This document shows, in pieces, positions 18,058 to 27,407 of a stretch of 64,000 nucleotides of DNA; within the stretch, counting starts at the first letter, position 1; each line of letters opens with the position of its first letter. The notes beneath the pieces were generated by a model. The model was not told the DNA's origin and made no database searches. It saw nothing but the letters and a program-made list of their open reading frames with translations. The stretch is from assembly GCF_000214355.1 (NCBI RefSeq), contig NC_015577.1, positions 3,339,389 through 3,403,388 of the forward strand. The letters are read 5' to 3'. Both the position numbers and the translations under genes were made by a program. Source of the stretch: Leadbettera azotonutricia ZAS-9 (lineage in GTDB: Bacteria; Spirochaetota; Spirochaetia; Treponematales; Breznakiellaceae).

Positions 18058-20181
18058 TCATTCTCCGAATATAGATTGTTTGATACGCCTCAATAAACTT
18101 ATTCTCCCCAGGGGCAGGCGTATCTCGCCGGCGGAAAATTCCGCTGCAGGCAGGTCTGCAAGCTCTTCCCCCTGGTCATCGTTTCTAAAAACCGGCTTAA
18201 GAACCAGCACGCTTTCTCCTTCTTTCTTTTCCAGCCCCGAGGGAATACCTCTGGTCTGATTGACGCCTCCGCCTGCGCGGGGCCAGGACACTTCCAGCAA
18301 AGATCCTGAAGCAATGGCCTGCTTTGCCAGGACCGATTTCCCCACATAGTCGAGGCCGCGGGCTTCAAGCTTTTCGTGGCGTATTGCAGCCCCTTCAAGC
18401 TGGGCATCGCTCAACACAAGGCGGCGCTCTATACGGGCGGATAATTCGTCCCGTTCCGCTTTGCCAAGGCGCAGATCCTTAAGCCGTTGGCGGAAGCGTT
18501 CCTGGACAGGGGAAGGCTGTTTTTTAATTCCTGACTGCGATGCTGTGGAAGCTGCTGAAGAAACAGGAAGCTCAATAGCAGCGCCTGAGTCGATATGGGG
18601 GAAAGCTCTTGGCCCTATGGGCATCCTGCTGCCTTCTGTGTTCAGGAATGCGGGCTGGGCTATGATGTCCACACCGGCTTTGCGCAGGGCTGCGACAGCT
18701 TCGGATTTCCCTTCGGCTTGTATCAGATAGACACCAGGGGCAAGGGTTATCCGTATAAGGGAAGCTACCGGTTCCGCCTCCGCCAGGTAACGGCGATCTT
18801 CCGACAGTGTTAGTACTAATCCCTGGCGCAGCGACACTGCGTTATAGCGGGTTTCCCAGTCTTTCAGGGTCCAGCCCAGGTTTGAATCTATGCGGCCCCC
18901 CGAAAGGCGATCCAGGGTTTCAAGCATATAGGCGGAACTTAAGCCCCGGTCAAAACCGGTTACAGCCGAACGCCGGGTAAGCTCAAAACCTGTGCCCAAA
19001 ATACCTTTGGCCGAGCAAAAGCCGGAAAGGGCAAGGGCATCGGCAAATTGAATTTCCGGGTAAATAATAAATGAAAAAGATGAATCCATGGCAATAGCAG
19101 TATTGCTGCTTTTTCTATCAGTATCAGTAAAAATCACGATGCGCCAGGAACCGCCTGTTCCGTCAATAAGGCCGGTTTTTTCCATTGCTTCCATGACCGG
19201 ATCAAAGGGAAGGGGTTCTGATTTTTCAAAGAGCCTGTAGCCCCAGGCATTTCCTGCTCCTGCATCTTCCCTGTTCAGTATTCCTGCGAAACGCCGCAGG
19301 GTGATCTTGGGGTACTGGCGTTCAGGATCGGGAAGTTCGCAGAAACGGCGTATGAAAGAAGCAATAACCCTGATGCACCCCCGGTTTAATGCAAAATTAT
19401 CGGAAGCATCTTCATTGAGGCTCAGGTATATCCCTGCTGCCCAATACTCCCTCCTCTCCCGGGAACTGAGCTTTCCGAATTCCTTAATGCTGCTGTCTTC
19501 GGGGACAAGCCTTCCATCGCCCATGGAAAAAAGCCCCATCTGCAGCAATGCGCTTACCGACAGTTCAAGGTCGAGACCCGGGAAGAGCCGCTTCCCTTCT
19601 TCCAAAACCTTTTTGCGTATTCCGCCCTCAGCCTTGAAAAAATCATCCTCCCCTGAGCAGAAGGCAAAGAGGGCTGCCATAGCCCTGTTATCGGGGATAA
19701 AGGCAGGCCCCTTGCTCTCGCCGGGTTCTTTGACAGCCGAAGAAGGGAAAAGTATGCTCCCATCCTGGGCAATAGGCGCAAGAACGGATTCCAGCGCGGG
19801 GTTAAGCGCAAGGCGTCTTTGATCCCCATCCTGTATGCGATAGATAATAAGCCGCTCTTCAAGGTTCAGCAGAAGTGTGTGAAGATCCCCCGAAGGCAGG
19901 TCGCCGGTAAAAAAACTGTCAAGATCAACAGGTTCAGGCTCTTTTAACAGCGCCACTGCCGCAATGAGTTTATGATCCCTTTCATCAAGATATCCTGAAA
20001 TGATCTGCCGTATCTCCTCTTTGGAGAGGAGCATAAAAAGATCATCCACAAGACGCTGTTTGTTGAAGGGGGTTTTAACGCTGCCGAAGATGCTCCGCAT
20101 CAGCTCAAAAAAGTTTGAATCAGGCAGAGTCATGAGGGCGGACTTCCATTGCTCTATGGGACGAAAAATCGAAACCTTCAT
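18058..20181 (-). CDS. Helicase-associated XPB/Ssl2 N-terminal-domain-like protein
   Basis: This protein of about 707 residues is encoded directly after the XPB helicase. I start at the ATG at 20181, where it overlaps the helicase stop as ATGA; the longer frame from 20232 would lie inside the helicase. It lacks helicase motifs. The C-terminal half (SLRQGLVLTLSEDRRYLAE and the later GVYLIQAEGKSEAVAALRKAGVD) resembles the XPB/Ssl2-type domain found as a separate protein in actinobacteria and spirochaetes. I infer a regulatory or DNA-recognition partner of the helicase; the mechanism is unproven. Confidence 0.7.
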   Translation of the reverse strand: MKVSIFRPIEQWKSALMTLPDSNFFELMRSIFGSVKTPFNKQRLVDDLFMLLSKEEIRQIISGYLDERDHKLIAAVALLKEPEPVDLDSFFTGDLPSGDLHTLLLNLEERLIIYRIQDGDQRRLALNPALESVLAPIAQDGSILFPSSAVKEPGESKGPAFIPDNRAMAALFAFCSGEDDFFKAEGGIRKKVLEEGKRLFPGLDLELSVSALLQMGLFSMGDGRLVPEDSSIKEFGKLSSRERREYWAAGIYLSLNEDASDNFALNRGCIRVIASFIRRFCELPDPERQYPKITLRRFAGILNREDAGAGNAWGYRLFEKSEPLPFDPVMEAMEKTGLIDGTGGSWRIVIFTDTDRKSSNTAIAMDSSFSFIIYPEIQFADALALSGFCSAKGILGTGFELTRRSAVTGFDRGLSSAYMLETLDRLSGGRIDSNLGWTLKDWETRYNAVSLRQGLVLTLSEDRRYLAEAEPVASLIRITLAPGVYLIQAEGKSEAVAALRKAGVDIIAQPAFLNTEGSRMPIGPRAFPHIDSGAAIELPVSSAASTASQSGIKKQPSPVQERFRQRLKDLRLGKAERDELSARIERRLVLSDAQLEGAAIRHEKLEARGLDYVGKSVLAKQAIASGSLLEVSWPRAGGGVNQTRGIPSGLEKKEGESVLVLKPVFRNDDQGEELADLPAAEFSAGEIRLPLGRISLLRRIKQSIFGE

Positions 20182-21935
20182 TTTGCCGCCTCTGCCTGCG
20201 GCGCGGGCAGGGCCAATTCTTCTGCAGTCCAATGCTGAATGGAATATTTGTAACCCTGCTCAGCCAGGAACTGCTGGCGATTGGCGGCAAAATCCTCTTC
20301 CACTGTATAACGGGACACAAGGGTATAAAACCAGGAACTGCGGCCTTCATCCTTGGGGCGCAATATACGCCCCAGCCTTTGGGCCTCTTCCTGGCGGGAA
20401 CCAAAACTGCCCGACACCTGAATCGCCATGGAAGCGTCGGGAAGATCGATGGCAAAGTTTGCAACCCGGCTTACCACTATCACCCGTACTTCTCCCTTTT
20501 TGAAGGCGTTGTAAATTTTTTCCCTTTCGGTGTTGGGGGTTTTTCCGGTAATAAGGGGGACTTTTAACAGTTTTGCCAACGAATCAAGCTGGCTTAGGTA
20601 TTGGCCTATGACGAGGATCTGATCATCAGGGTGGTTCTGAATAAGCTCAACAACTGCCTCTTCCTTAAGGGGGTTCTCGCTGGCCAGGCGGTACTTTTCC
20701 CGGGGGGCAGCTACCGCGTAGGGTATCTTGAGATGTCCGGGAAGCTCGAGACGTATCTCGGTACAGAAAGCTTCGGCTATCCAGCCCTTGCCTTCAAGAT
20801 CCTTCCAGGGCACATCATAACGCTTGGGACCCACAAGGCTGAACACCGCATCCTCTGCGCCATCCTCCCTTACAAGGGTAGCGGTGAGCCCAAGGCGGCG
20901 CACTGCCTGAAGTTCGGCAGTAACCCTGAACACAGGGGCAGGAAGCAAATGCACTTCATCGTAAATGATAAGCCCCCAGGGTCTTTCCCTGAAAAGCTTG
21001 AAATGGGGAAAATCCGCAGCCTTGTCGGGCCGCCAGGTAATGATCTGATAGGTTGCAACCGTTACCGGCGCAACTGATTTTGAATCCCCTGTGTACTCGG
21101 CTATCTCCTCCTTTTTCAATTCAGTCTTGTCAAGGAGCTCTTCCATCCATTGATGAACCGCAGCCACATTGGTTGTAAGGATCAAGGTGTTGGTTTTAAG
21201 GAGGGACATGAAAGCCATGCCCACCACGGTCTTGCCTGAACCGCAGGGCAGCACCACCACGCCGTAGCCCGAACCCGGCCCGCCCGATCCAAGCACAGCC
21301 TTGGCAGCCTCGACCTGATAATCCCGGGGCGCAAAAGGCCGGCCCGAAGAAGCGGGATCTTTTAGGCGTATATCCAACGGCTCGCCCTTTGCAAAAGGGG
21401 CTTCGTCCTGCACAGGCCAGCCCAGGCGTATGAGTTCACGCTTCACGCTGCCCCGGTCTGTAAATTTCAATTTGAAGCCGGAAAAGCCGGGGCCTTTTAC
21501 TAAGTACTTATCGAGAATTTTCGCAGCCCCGATTTCCCTGGCGATGGCCTCGTCCTCTGATACAAGAAAAAGCTCATTGGGAAGCTCCTCCGCGCCCTCA
21601 CCCGCGACAAGGCGTATCTTGCCATAACGGGCCATGGTATCGGAAAAACCTTCGGTAACGCCCGAGGGTATGGCATAGCGGGTGAATTCGTTCAAGGCCG
21701 CGGTCACGCCTTCAGGAGTATAGCCTGCACTGGCCGCATTCCAGAGAGAGAGGGGGGTTATTCGATAGGTATGTATATGCTCGGGCGATTTTTCCAGTTC
21801 TGCAAAGGGCAGAATAGCCGAACGGGCCTCCTCTGCGCGGGGGGCATGGACATCCAGCAGCAAGGTTCGGTCGCTTTGCACAATTAAGGGGTTTTCCATG
21901 ACCGCAGCCCCGGGTTCCCTCCTATTTTTTAACAT
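20178..21935 (-). CDS. XPB-type DNA repair helicase
   Basis: This 585-residue superfamily 2 helicase resembles bacterial and eukaryotic XPB (ERCC3). An N-terminal damage-recognition-like domain (1-190) is followed by motif I LPCGSGKT, motif II DEVH, motif III LTAT and motif VI QRLGRILRP. The RED-like VREDG segment after LTAT is characteristic of XPB. The start may be 21935 or the ATG at 21899. T. pallidum carries a related gene (TP0380, from memory). It is coupled to the downstream partner protein. Confidence 0.9.
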   Translation of the reverse strand: MLKNRREPGAAVMENPLIVQSDRTLLLDVHAPRAEEARSAILPFAELEKSPEHIHTYRITPLSLWNAASAGYTPEGVTAALNEFTRYAIPSGVTEGFSDTMARYGKIRLVAGEGAEELPNELFLVSEDEAIAREIGAAKILDKYLVKGPGFSGFKLKFTDRGSVKRELIRLGWPVQDEAPFAKGEPLDIRLKDPASSGRPFAPRDYQVEAAKAVLGSGGPGSGYGVVVLPCGSGKTVVGMAFMSLLKTNTLILTTNVAAVHQWMEELLDKTELKKEEIAEYTGDSKSVAPVTVATYQIITWRPDKAADFPHFKLFRERPWGLIIYDEVHLLPAPVFRVTAELQAVRRLGLTATLVREDGAEDAVFSLVGPKRYDVPWKDLEGKGWIAEAFCTEIRLELPGHLKIPYAVAAPREKYRLASENPLKEEAVVELIQNHPDDQILVIGQYLSQLDSLAKLLKVPLITGKTPNTEREKIYNAFKKGEVRVIVVSRVANFAIDLPDASMAIQVSGSFGSRQEEAQRLGRILRPKDEGRSSWFYTLVSRYTVEEDFAANRQQFLAEQGYKYSIQHWTAEELALPAPQAEAAK

Positions 21936-22006
21936 AACCGAATTATTATATAGGAAAGAAGAAAAAGTTTAAAGGGGAAAGGTGTATTTTTTCAATTGAA
22001 ACCGGC

Positions 22007-22035
22007 TTGAATAGGGCATATACGTCATTTATACT
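22007..22035 (+). promoter_or_regulatory. Candidate promoter with near-leaderless spacing
   Basis: TTGAAT (22007-22012) and TATACT (22030-22035) are separated by 17 bases. A second overlapping pair, TTGAAA (21996-22001) and TATACG (22019-22024), has the same spacing. The sulP ATG is at 22042 with no ribosome site before it, so the downstream promoter would give a nearly leaderless transcript. Confidence 0.4.
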
Positions 22036-22041
22036 GCCTTT

Positions 22042-23721
22042 ATGCCGAATTTCAACCTTGTTTCTCTTAAAGACTTTATACCCCGCAGCTTCGAAATCTT
22101 TTCCAGAAAAAATGGCAAAGGTTATGATTGGGCTTCCTTTGGCAAGGACTGCCTCGCGGGCGTTACCGTGGGGGTGGTTGCCCTGCCCCTTGCCATGGCC
22201 TTCAGCATTTCAGCAGGGGGGACCCCCGCCCAAGGCCTCTATACCGCCATCACCGCGGGCTTTTTGGTAAGCTTTTTGGGGGGCAGCAAATTCCAGATAG
22301 GCGGCCCCACCGGCGCTTTTGTGGTGATCATCTTCGGGATAATTGCCAAGCACGGCATGGCGGGGCTTGCAACTGCCGGCATCCTGGCAGGCGTCATACT
22401 CATCATCATGGGTCTCACCGGCCTTGGGCGGTTCATTAAATTTATCCCCTATCCGGTAACGACCGGTTTTACCACCGGCATAGGGCTATTGATTTTTTCC
22501 CAGCAGGTAAAGGATTTCTTCGGCCTCAGCCCCGCTGCAAGCTCCCCTGAATTTATACATATGTGGGGCGGGTATATAAAATCCATTAATACCATAAGCC
22601 CTGTAACTTTAGGGCTCGGCCTGGGAACCATGACAGTAATACTGTTAATCAAAAAATTCTATCCCCGCATTCCCGCAGCTGTAGTGGGCATCATTGCCGC
22701 TGCAGTTGCATGCAAAGTGTTATCCCTCCCCGCAGAAACCATAGGTATGCGTTTCGGGGCCATACCCCAGTCCCTGCCCAGGCCTGAATTGCCCGCGTTC
22801 AGCTTTGCATTGATACGGGAGGTACTGCCGGACAGCCTGGCCATCGCGTTGCTTGCAGCCATAGAGTCCCTGCTTTCGGCAGTTGTGGCGGACGGCATGA
22901 GCGGGGACAGGCACAATGGCAATATGGAACTTGTAGCCCAGGGTTTTGGAAATATAGCCTCGATACTTTTCGGCGGCATACCCGCCACAGGGGCCATCGC
23001 AAGAACTGCCACCAATATTAAAGCCGGGGCCGCAAGCCCGGTCGCGGGGATGATACACGCCCTTACCCTTCTCCTCTTCATACTTTTCCTTGCCCCCCTT
23101 GCGTCGGCAGTGCCGCTGGCAAGCCTCTCCGCAGTACTTATTATAGTAAGCTGGGACATGAGCAATATCCCGCGTTTTGTCCGCATACTGTACAAAGCGC
23201 CCAAGAGCGATGCCCTGGTGCTGCTTACCACTTTTGCACTTACCGTATTGGTGGATCTTACTTTTGCTGTCGAAGCAGGAGTAGTGCTGGCTGCCTTCCT
23301 TTTTATGAGAAGGATGATGGAAGTTACGGATATAAGGCCCGACGGCCACAGAATAGGGGATGAAATTGTTTACGGCAAACCCGATGAAGCAGCAGCAAAA
23401 CCCAAAGCCCCTAAAAATATAGAAATTTATGAAATCACCGGACCTTTCTTTTTCGGCGTTGCCGATTCGCTCCAGAGGATACTCATGGGGATAGAGAAAA
23501 AGCCCAAGACCTTTGTGCTCCGTATGAGGGATGTGCCCGCAGTTGACTCCACAGGCATTGCCGCGCTTGAATCTTTCCTTGCCCAATGCAGGCATCGGAA
23601 GATAAACCTCATCCTCTGCGAAATAAGGGAACAGCCCCGCAAGGCCCTGGAGAAATCGGGCTTTATTGAAGAATTGGGCCCGGCCAATTTATGCGGAACC
23701 CTGGAGGAGGCCCTGGCATGA
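22042..23721 (+). CDS. SulP-family anion transporter with STAS domain
   Basis: This is a 559-residue inner-membrane transporter. The N-terminal portion has the SulP signature (AGVTVGVVALPLAMAFSIS, GGPTGAFVV) and about 10-12 membrane helices. The C-terminal cytoplasmic STAS domain (from about residue 440) carries VDSTGIAALESF. SulP proteins carry sulfate, bicarbonate, dicarboxylates or other anions; the substrate cannot be assigned. The stop overlaps the panE-like start as ATGA, giving an operon with the next two genes. Confidence 0.9.
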   Translation: MPNFNLVSLKDFIPRSFEIFSRKNGKGYDWASFGKDCLAGVTVGVVALPLAMAFSISAGGTPAQGLYTAITAGFLVSFLGGSKFQIGGPTGAFVVIIFGIIAKHGMAGLATAGILAGVILIIMGLTGLGRFIKFIPYPVTTGFTTGIGLLIFSQQVKDFFGLSPAASSPEFIHMWGGYIKSINTISPVTLGLGLGTMTVILLIKKFYPRIPAAVVGIIAAAVACKVLSLPAETIGMRFGAIPQSLPRPELPAFSFALIREVLPDSLAIALLAAIESLLSAVVADGMSGDRHNGNMELVAQGFGNIASILFGGIPATGAIARTATNIKAGAASPVAGMIHALTLLLFILFLAPLASAVPLASLSAVLIIVSWDMSNIPRFVRILYKAPKSDALVLLTTFALTVLVDLTFAVEAGVVLAAFLFMRRMMEVTDIRPDGHRIGDEIVYGKPDEAAAKPKAPKNIEIYEITGPFFFGVADSLQRILMGIEKKPKTFVLRMRDVPAVDSTGIAALESFLAQCRHRKINLILCEIREQPRKALEKSGFIEELGPANLCGTLEEALA

Positions 23722-24647
23722 GAATCAACTCAGTATTAATCGCAGGCGCAGGAGCCATAGGCCTCCTGGTTGCCGAAACCATATACAGGGCAGACCCTGC
23801 CTGTGTGTCCATATTGGCAAAAGGCGCACGCCTTGAACGGTACAGGAAAAACGGCCTCGCGGTGAATGGCGAACGCCTCGATTTTAAATTCGGCAGTGAA
23901 AAGCCTGTCGATCTCATTATCATCGCTTCAAAGTTCCATCATTTAAATCAAATAATTGAAGATATAAAACCCTATGTAGGCAAAGACACCATCATCCTTT
24001 CGTTATTGAATGGCATATCCAGCGAAGACATCATCGGTAAAATTTACGGCAGCAGCCGCCTCCCCCTGGCAATGATCATCGGCACAGATGCTTTGCATCA
24101 ACATGAAGAAACCACCTATACCCAAAAGGGGATTATCAATTTTGGCGATGCAGAAGGCAATAATGGGGAACGCGAAAAAAACGTAGCCGATTTTTTTGCT
24201 CGTGCCAAAGTCCCCTTTGCCCTGCAGCCCAACATGAAACGCATGCTTTGGTATAAATACATGATCAATGTAGGGGCAAATCAAACCACCGCTGTCCTTC
24301 GCCTCCCTTATGCGGCGGTGCAGAACAATGGCAATCCCCATCAGGTCAACGAGGCCTGCCAATTGGTAGAAAAAGCCATGAGTGAAGTGATAGCCATTGC
24401 CAATGCCCAAGGCATTGATCTCAACAAGACAGATATTGCCAACTGGTATAAAACGGTGAATACCCTTAACCCGGCAAGCTATACTTCCATGTGCCAGGAT
24501 GTGCTCGCGTACCGCAAAACCGAAGTTGAAATGTTCGGTTTTACCATGATGGAATTGGGAAAGAAATTGAATATTCCGGTTCCGGTAAACGAGATGCTCT
24601 ATCTGCAGATCAGGACTATTGAACAGACTTACAGGAGGGAAAAATGA
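23718..24647 (+). CDS. 2-dehydropantoate 2-reductase family protein
   Basis: This protein of about 309 residues has the Rossmann dinucleotide motif GAGAIG at the N-terminus and the ketopantoate reductase pattern (LNGISSEDII, catalytic Lys region MLWYKYMINVGANQTTA). The family reduces ketopantoate with NADPH in pantothenate synthesis. Paralogues act on other 2-oxo acids, so I do not insist on PanE. The start at 23718 overlaps the sulP stop (ATGA) and follows GGAGGAGG. It ends in a second ATGA overlap with the thymidylate-synthase-like gene. Confidence 0.85.
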   Translation: MRINSVLIAGAGAIGLLVAETIYRADPACVSILAKGARLERYRKNGLAVNGERLDFKFGSEKPVDLIIIASKFHHLNQIIEDIKPYVGKDTIILSLLNGISSEDIIGKIYGSSRLPLAMIIGTDALHQHEETTYTQKGIINFGDAEGNNGEREKNVADFFARAKVPFALQPNMKRMLWYKYMINVGANQTTAVLRLPYAAVQNNGNPHQVNEACQLVEKAMSEVIAIANAQGIDLNKTDIANWYKTVNTLNPASYTSMCQDVLAYRKTEVEMFGFTMMELGKKLNIPVPVNEMLYLQIRTIEQTYRREK

Positions 24648-25393
24648 AAGAAATCTTTGTAGAAGGAAGGACCCTGCCCGAAACCTACCACAAAGCCCTA
24701 TGCACCCTAAAAGAAAAAGGCTCCGTAATCCCCTGTACCGACTGGAACCAGCAGCAGCTTGAATGTGCCATGACCTTATATGTCACTAGTCCTACAGAAG
24801 AGCCCAGGATAAGCAGCCTGTTTATAGGGGGCTTTCATGAACTGCAGCAGTACTGCATGGAAATGCTCGACGGCCTTTTAAATTTCAGGATAGGCAAAGG
24901 CTGGGACTATACCTACAACCAGCGTTTCAGCGAATTTTATGATTACGTCATTAAAGAGCTCAAGCGGAACAGTGAAACAAGGAGGGCTGTCATTTCCATC
25001 CGGGACAATAAGGCAGACACCAAAGAAGGCGCGGACCCCGCCTGCCTCCAAAGCATACAGTTTTTTATCCGCGAAGGCAAACTCGACATGATGGTACTTT
25101 TCAGGAGCAACGATCTTCCCGAAGCAACTTACATGAACGCCTTCGCCTTAATCATGCTCCAGGAAAAAATAGCCCGTGAGCTGGGACTTGACATCGGGAC
25201 CTATACCCACAGATCCAATTCCATGCACTGCTACGAAAAGGATTTTAAGCTTCTGGATAATTATATTAAATCCATTAATACAAAAAGCCGTGAAGAAATA
25301 AGCTACAACTACAAAGGCGACTGGGAAGATCTTATGAAAGAAGAGATACCAGGCATTCTGAAATTTGCAGAAAACCTGAAAGATAAGGAATAG
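24644..25393 (+). CDS. Thymidylate synthase-family protein
   Basis: This 249-residue protein has the ThyA fold pattern: SETRRAVISIRDN, DPACLQSIQFFIREGKLDMMV with a cysteine at the catalytic position, FRSNDLPEATYMNAFALIMLQEKIA, and a late THRSNSMHCYEKDF. It is shorter than classical ThyA and lacks the usual N-terminal Arg loop and PPCH form (DPAC here). It resembles the divergent archaeal-type or dCMP-hydroxymethylase-like branch. It may methylate or hydroxymethylate a pyrimidine nucleotide. It is translationally coupled to the preceding reductase. Confidence 0.75.
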   Translation: MKEIFVEGRTLPETYHKALCTLKEKGSVIPCTDWNQQQLECAMTLYVTSPTEEPRISSLFIGGFHELQQYCMEMLDGLLNFRIGKGWDYTYNQRFSEFYDYVIKELKRNSETRRAVISIRDNKADTKEGADPACLQSIQFFIREGKLDMMVLFRSNDLPEATYMNAFALIMLQEKIARELGLDIGTYTHRSNSMHCYEKDFKLLDNYIKSINTKSREEISYNYKGDWEDLMKEEIPGILKFAENLKDKE

Positions 25394-25524
25394 TTATCGA
25401 ATAAGGACACGAAGGACGGAAAGGGGCAGCACGGCGTCTCTATTGCATGAATCAGCCACGATTTTTAAAAAAATACCATAAATTTGCAAAAATCACTGCA
25501 AAACCACTTGACAATAAGTGTTAT

Positions 25525-25547
25525 ATATGTCGAACATATTGTATGTT
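25525..25547. promoter_or_regulatory. Two overlapping palindromes, candidate metal-responsive operator
   Basis: ATATGT-CGA-ACATAT (25525-25539) and AACATA-TTG-TATGTT (25533-25547) are both perfect inverted repeats, and they share seven bases. They begin 11 bases after a perfect TTGACA (25508-25513) and lie about 50 bases before the iron operon start. Overlapping dyads of this size fit a Fur- or DtxR-type dimer-of-dimers site. The link to iron is inferred from the genes downstream. Confidence 0.5.
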
Positions 25548-25596
25548 AGGCTAGAGTAACTTGATAGCCTGAAAGGGCGCTTCCAAGGAGTAAATG

Positions 25597-26808
25597 ATGA
25601 ACAAGAAGTTAGTCTCATCTATCTTTATGCTTGTTTTGGCTGTTATGCTTGTTTCGCCTGTATTCGCAGCCTTTGAGACCTGGGGTGATATGGTGACGGA
25701 GATGGCCGGGCATATCGACGAGGCATGGACGCTTTATGCGGCGGGCAATGTAAAAGGGGCAAAGGCCAAGGTCGATACCGCCTACTATGGGTATTATGAA
25801 AAATTCGGCTTCGAAAAAACCGTAATGTCCCAAATTTCGGGGGCCCGGGCTGCGGAGGTTGAGTACCAGTTCAGCCTGGTAAAAAAGGCAATGACCGCCG
25901 GAGCTCCGGGCGCGGAGGTACGGGAAGGCCTGGATCTCCTGATTTCCCTGCTTAGGGCCGATGCGGATCGGCTTGACGGCAAAAAAGAAAGCGCCCTTGC
26001 CGTGTTCCTCAGTTCCCTGCTCATTATCGTAAGAGAGGGCTTTGAAGCCATTCTCATCGTAGGGGCGATTATCGCCTATCTCCTAAAAAGCGGTAACAAG
26101 AACAGCGTAAAGCCCGTATATATCGGATCCCTTGTTGCCCTGGCCGCAAGCGTTCTCATGGCCTATATATTGAACCTGCTTGCCGGCGCCGCGACAGGAC
26201 AGAACCAGGAAATTATCGAAGGCGCAACCATGCTTTTGGCTGTGGTCGTCCTTTTCTATGTGAGCAACTGGATGGTTTCAAAGGCCGAAGCGGAAGCCTG
26301 GAGCGGTTACATTGAAGGGAAGGTCAAGGCGGGGATAAGCAAAGGCAGCGTTTTCTCCCTGGCCTTCGCCGCCTTCCTTGCCGTGTTCCGTGAGGGAGCA
26401 GAAGTGATTCTGTTTTATCAGGCCCTGATTGCCAATACGAAAACCTTTATGAATATGATTTGGGTGGGATTGGCTGTGGGCGCTGTGCTCCTGGTAGGGG
26501 TTTATATTGTTATCCGCGTCTTAAGCCTTAAAATTCCGCTTAAACCCTTCTTCCTCGGTACCAGCGTGCTGCTCTTTATCATGTCCATTTCTTTTATCGG
26601 CAACGGCATCAAAGAATTGCAGGAAGGAAATGTCGTCAGCGTAAGCCCGGTGCCTTTTGTGAGCTCCGTGGACATTTTGGGCATCTACCCTACGCTGGAA
26701 ACGCTTATTCCCCAAATGATTCTGCTTATAGTGTCTGCAGCTGTTTTTGTGCTGCAGCTTAAAAAGGGTTCAAACCCAGGCCGTAGCGCCCAGGGAAAAA
26801 ATATTTAG
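25597..26808 (+). CDS. FTR1-family high-affinity iron permease
   Basis: This 403-residue iron permease has a signal peptide, then an extracytoplasmic helical domain (residues 25-130), then seven membrane helices. The two REXXE iron-binding motifs are present: REGFE near 145 and REGAE near 265. AGGAG lies six bases before the ATG at 25597; an adjacent ATG at 25594 is possible. It heads an operon that matches the Campylobacter P19 system in order. The upstream overlapping palindromes suggest metal control. Confidence 0.92.
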   Translation: MNKKLVSSIFMLVLAVMLVSPVFAAFETWGDMVTEMAGHIDEAWTLYAAGNVKGAKAKVDTAYYGYYEKFGFEKTVMSQISGARAAEVEYQFSLVKKAMTAGAPGAEVREGLDLLISLLRADADRLDGKKESALAVFLSSLLIIVREGFEAILIVGAIIAYLLKSGNKNSVKPVYIGSLVALAASVLMAYILNLLAGAATGQNQEIIEGATMLLAVVVLFYVSNWMVSKAEAEAWSGYIEGKVKAGISKGSVFSLAFAAFLAVFREGAEVILFYQALIANTKTFMNMIWVGLAVGAVLLVGVYIVIRVLSLKIPLKPFFLGTSVLLFIMSISFIGNGIKELQEGNVVSVSPVPFVSSVDILGIYPTLETLIPQMILLIVSAAVFVLQLKKGSNPGRSAQGKNI

Positions 26809-26822
26809 AGGAGGGAAGTACA

Positions 26823-27407
26823 ATGAAAATCAAAAATCTGATGGTACTTCTAATAATGACGGTGTTCGCAGTAACGGCTTTTGTCGGATGCGAAAAAAAA
26901 CAGGTGGCACAAGCGGCAAGTACGGTCAGCCCGGAGGAAGCGGCGGGGTTTGAAGAATTTCCCCTTGGCGACGATCATGAACTAGGGCCTCTCAATGTGG
27001 CGGGTGTGTATTTTCAGCCTGTTGACATGATCCCTGCGTCCATGGGTCTGCCTGCTTCGCAGTCGGATATTCATATTGAAGCGGATATTTCGGCACTGGA
27101 AAATGAATTGGGTTACGGCGTCGGCGATTTTGTGCCGAACCTTACAGTCCGCTATGAAATTTCCCAGGCCTCGGGCTGGAAAATCGACGGCACCTTTATG
27201 CCGATGAACGCCAGCGACGGCCCCCATTACGGCGCCAATGTCAAGCTCAACGGTATCGGTGATTATAAGGTAATTTTCTATATCACCAATCCGGAGGCTC
27301 AGGGCTATGTGCTGCACGTTGACAAAACCACCGGTGTTCCCGGCAGGTTCTGGTCAACGCCCCTGGTAGCCGAATGGGATGTAACTTATCCCGGCCCGGC
27401 CTGGTAA
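26823..27407 (+). CDS. tpd: Tp34/P19-family periplasmic iron-binding lipoprotein
   Basis: This 194-residue lipoprotein has a signal peptide ending in FVGC, with the lipid-bearing cysteine at residue 23. The mature part matches the Tp34 (TP0971)/P19 family: GVYFQPVDM, SDIHIEADISA, FVPNLTVRYEI, FMPMNASDGPHYGANV and a YPGPAW-type ending. Metal-ligand candidates are the His and Met residues in these segments. It should pass ferrous or ferric iron to FTR1. AGGAGG precedes the start. The next gene begins immediately after its stop. Confidence 0.9.
   Translation: MKIKNLMVLLIMTVFAVTAFVGCEKKQVAQAASTVSPEEAAGFEEFPLGDDHELGPLNVAGVYFQPVDMIPASMGLPASQSDIHIEADISALENELGYGVGDFVPNLTVRYEISQASGWKIDGTFMPMNASDGPHYGANVKLNGIGDYKVIFYITNPEAQGYVLHVDKTTGVPGRFWSTPLVAEWDVTYPGPAW

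Noticed and set aside
22720-23595. 291-codon minus-strand frame within sulP
   Set aside because: Antisense shadow of a GC-rich membrane protein gene, with no family features and no ribosome site.
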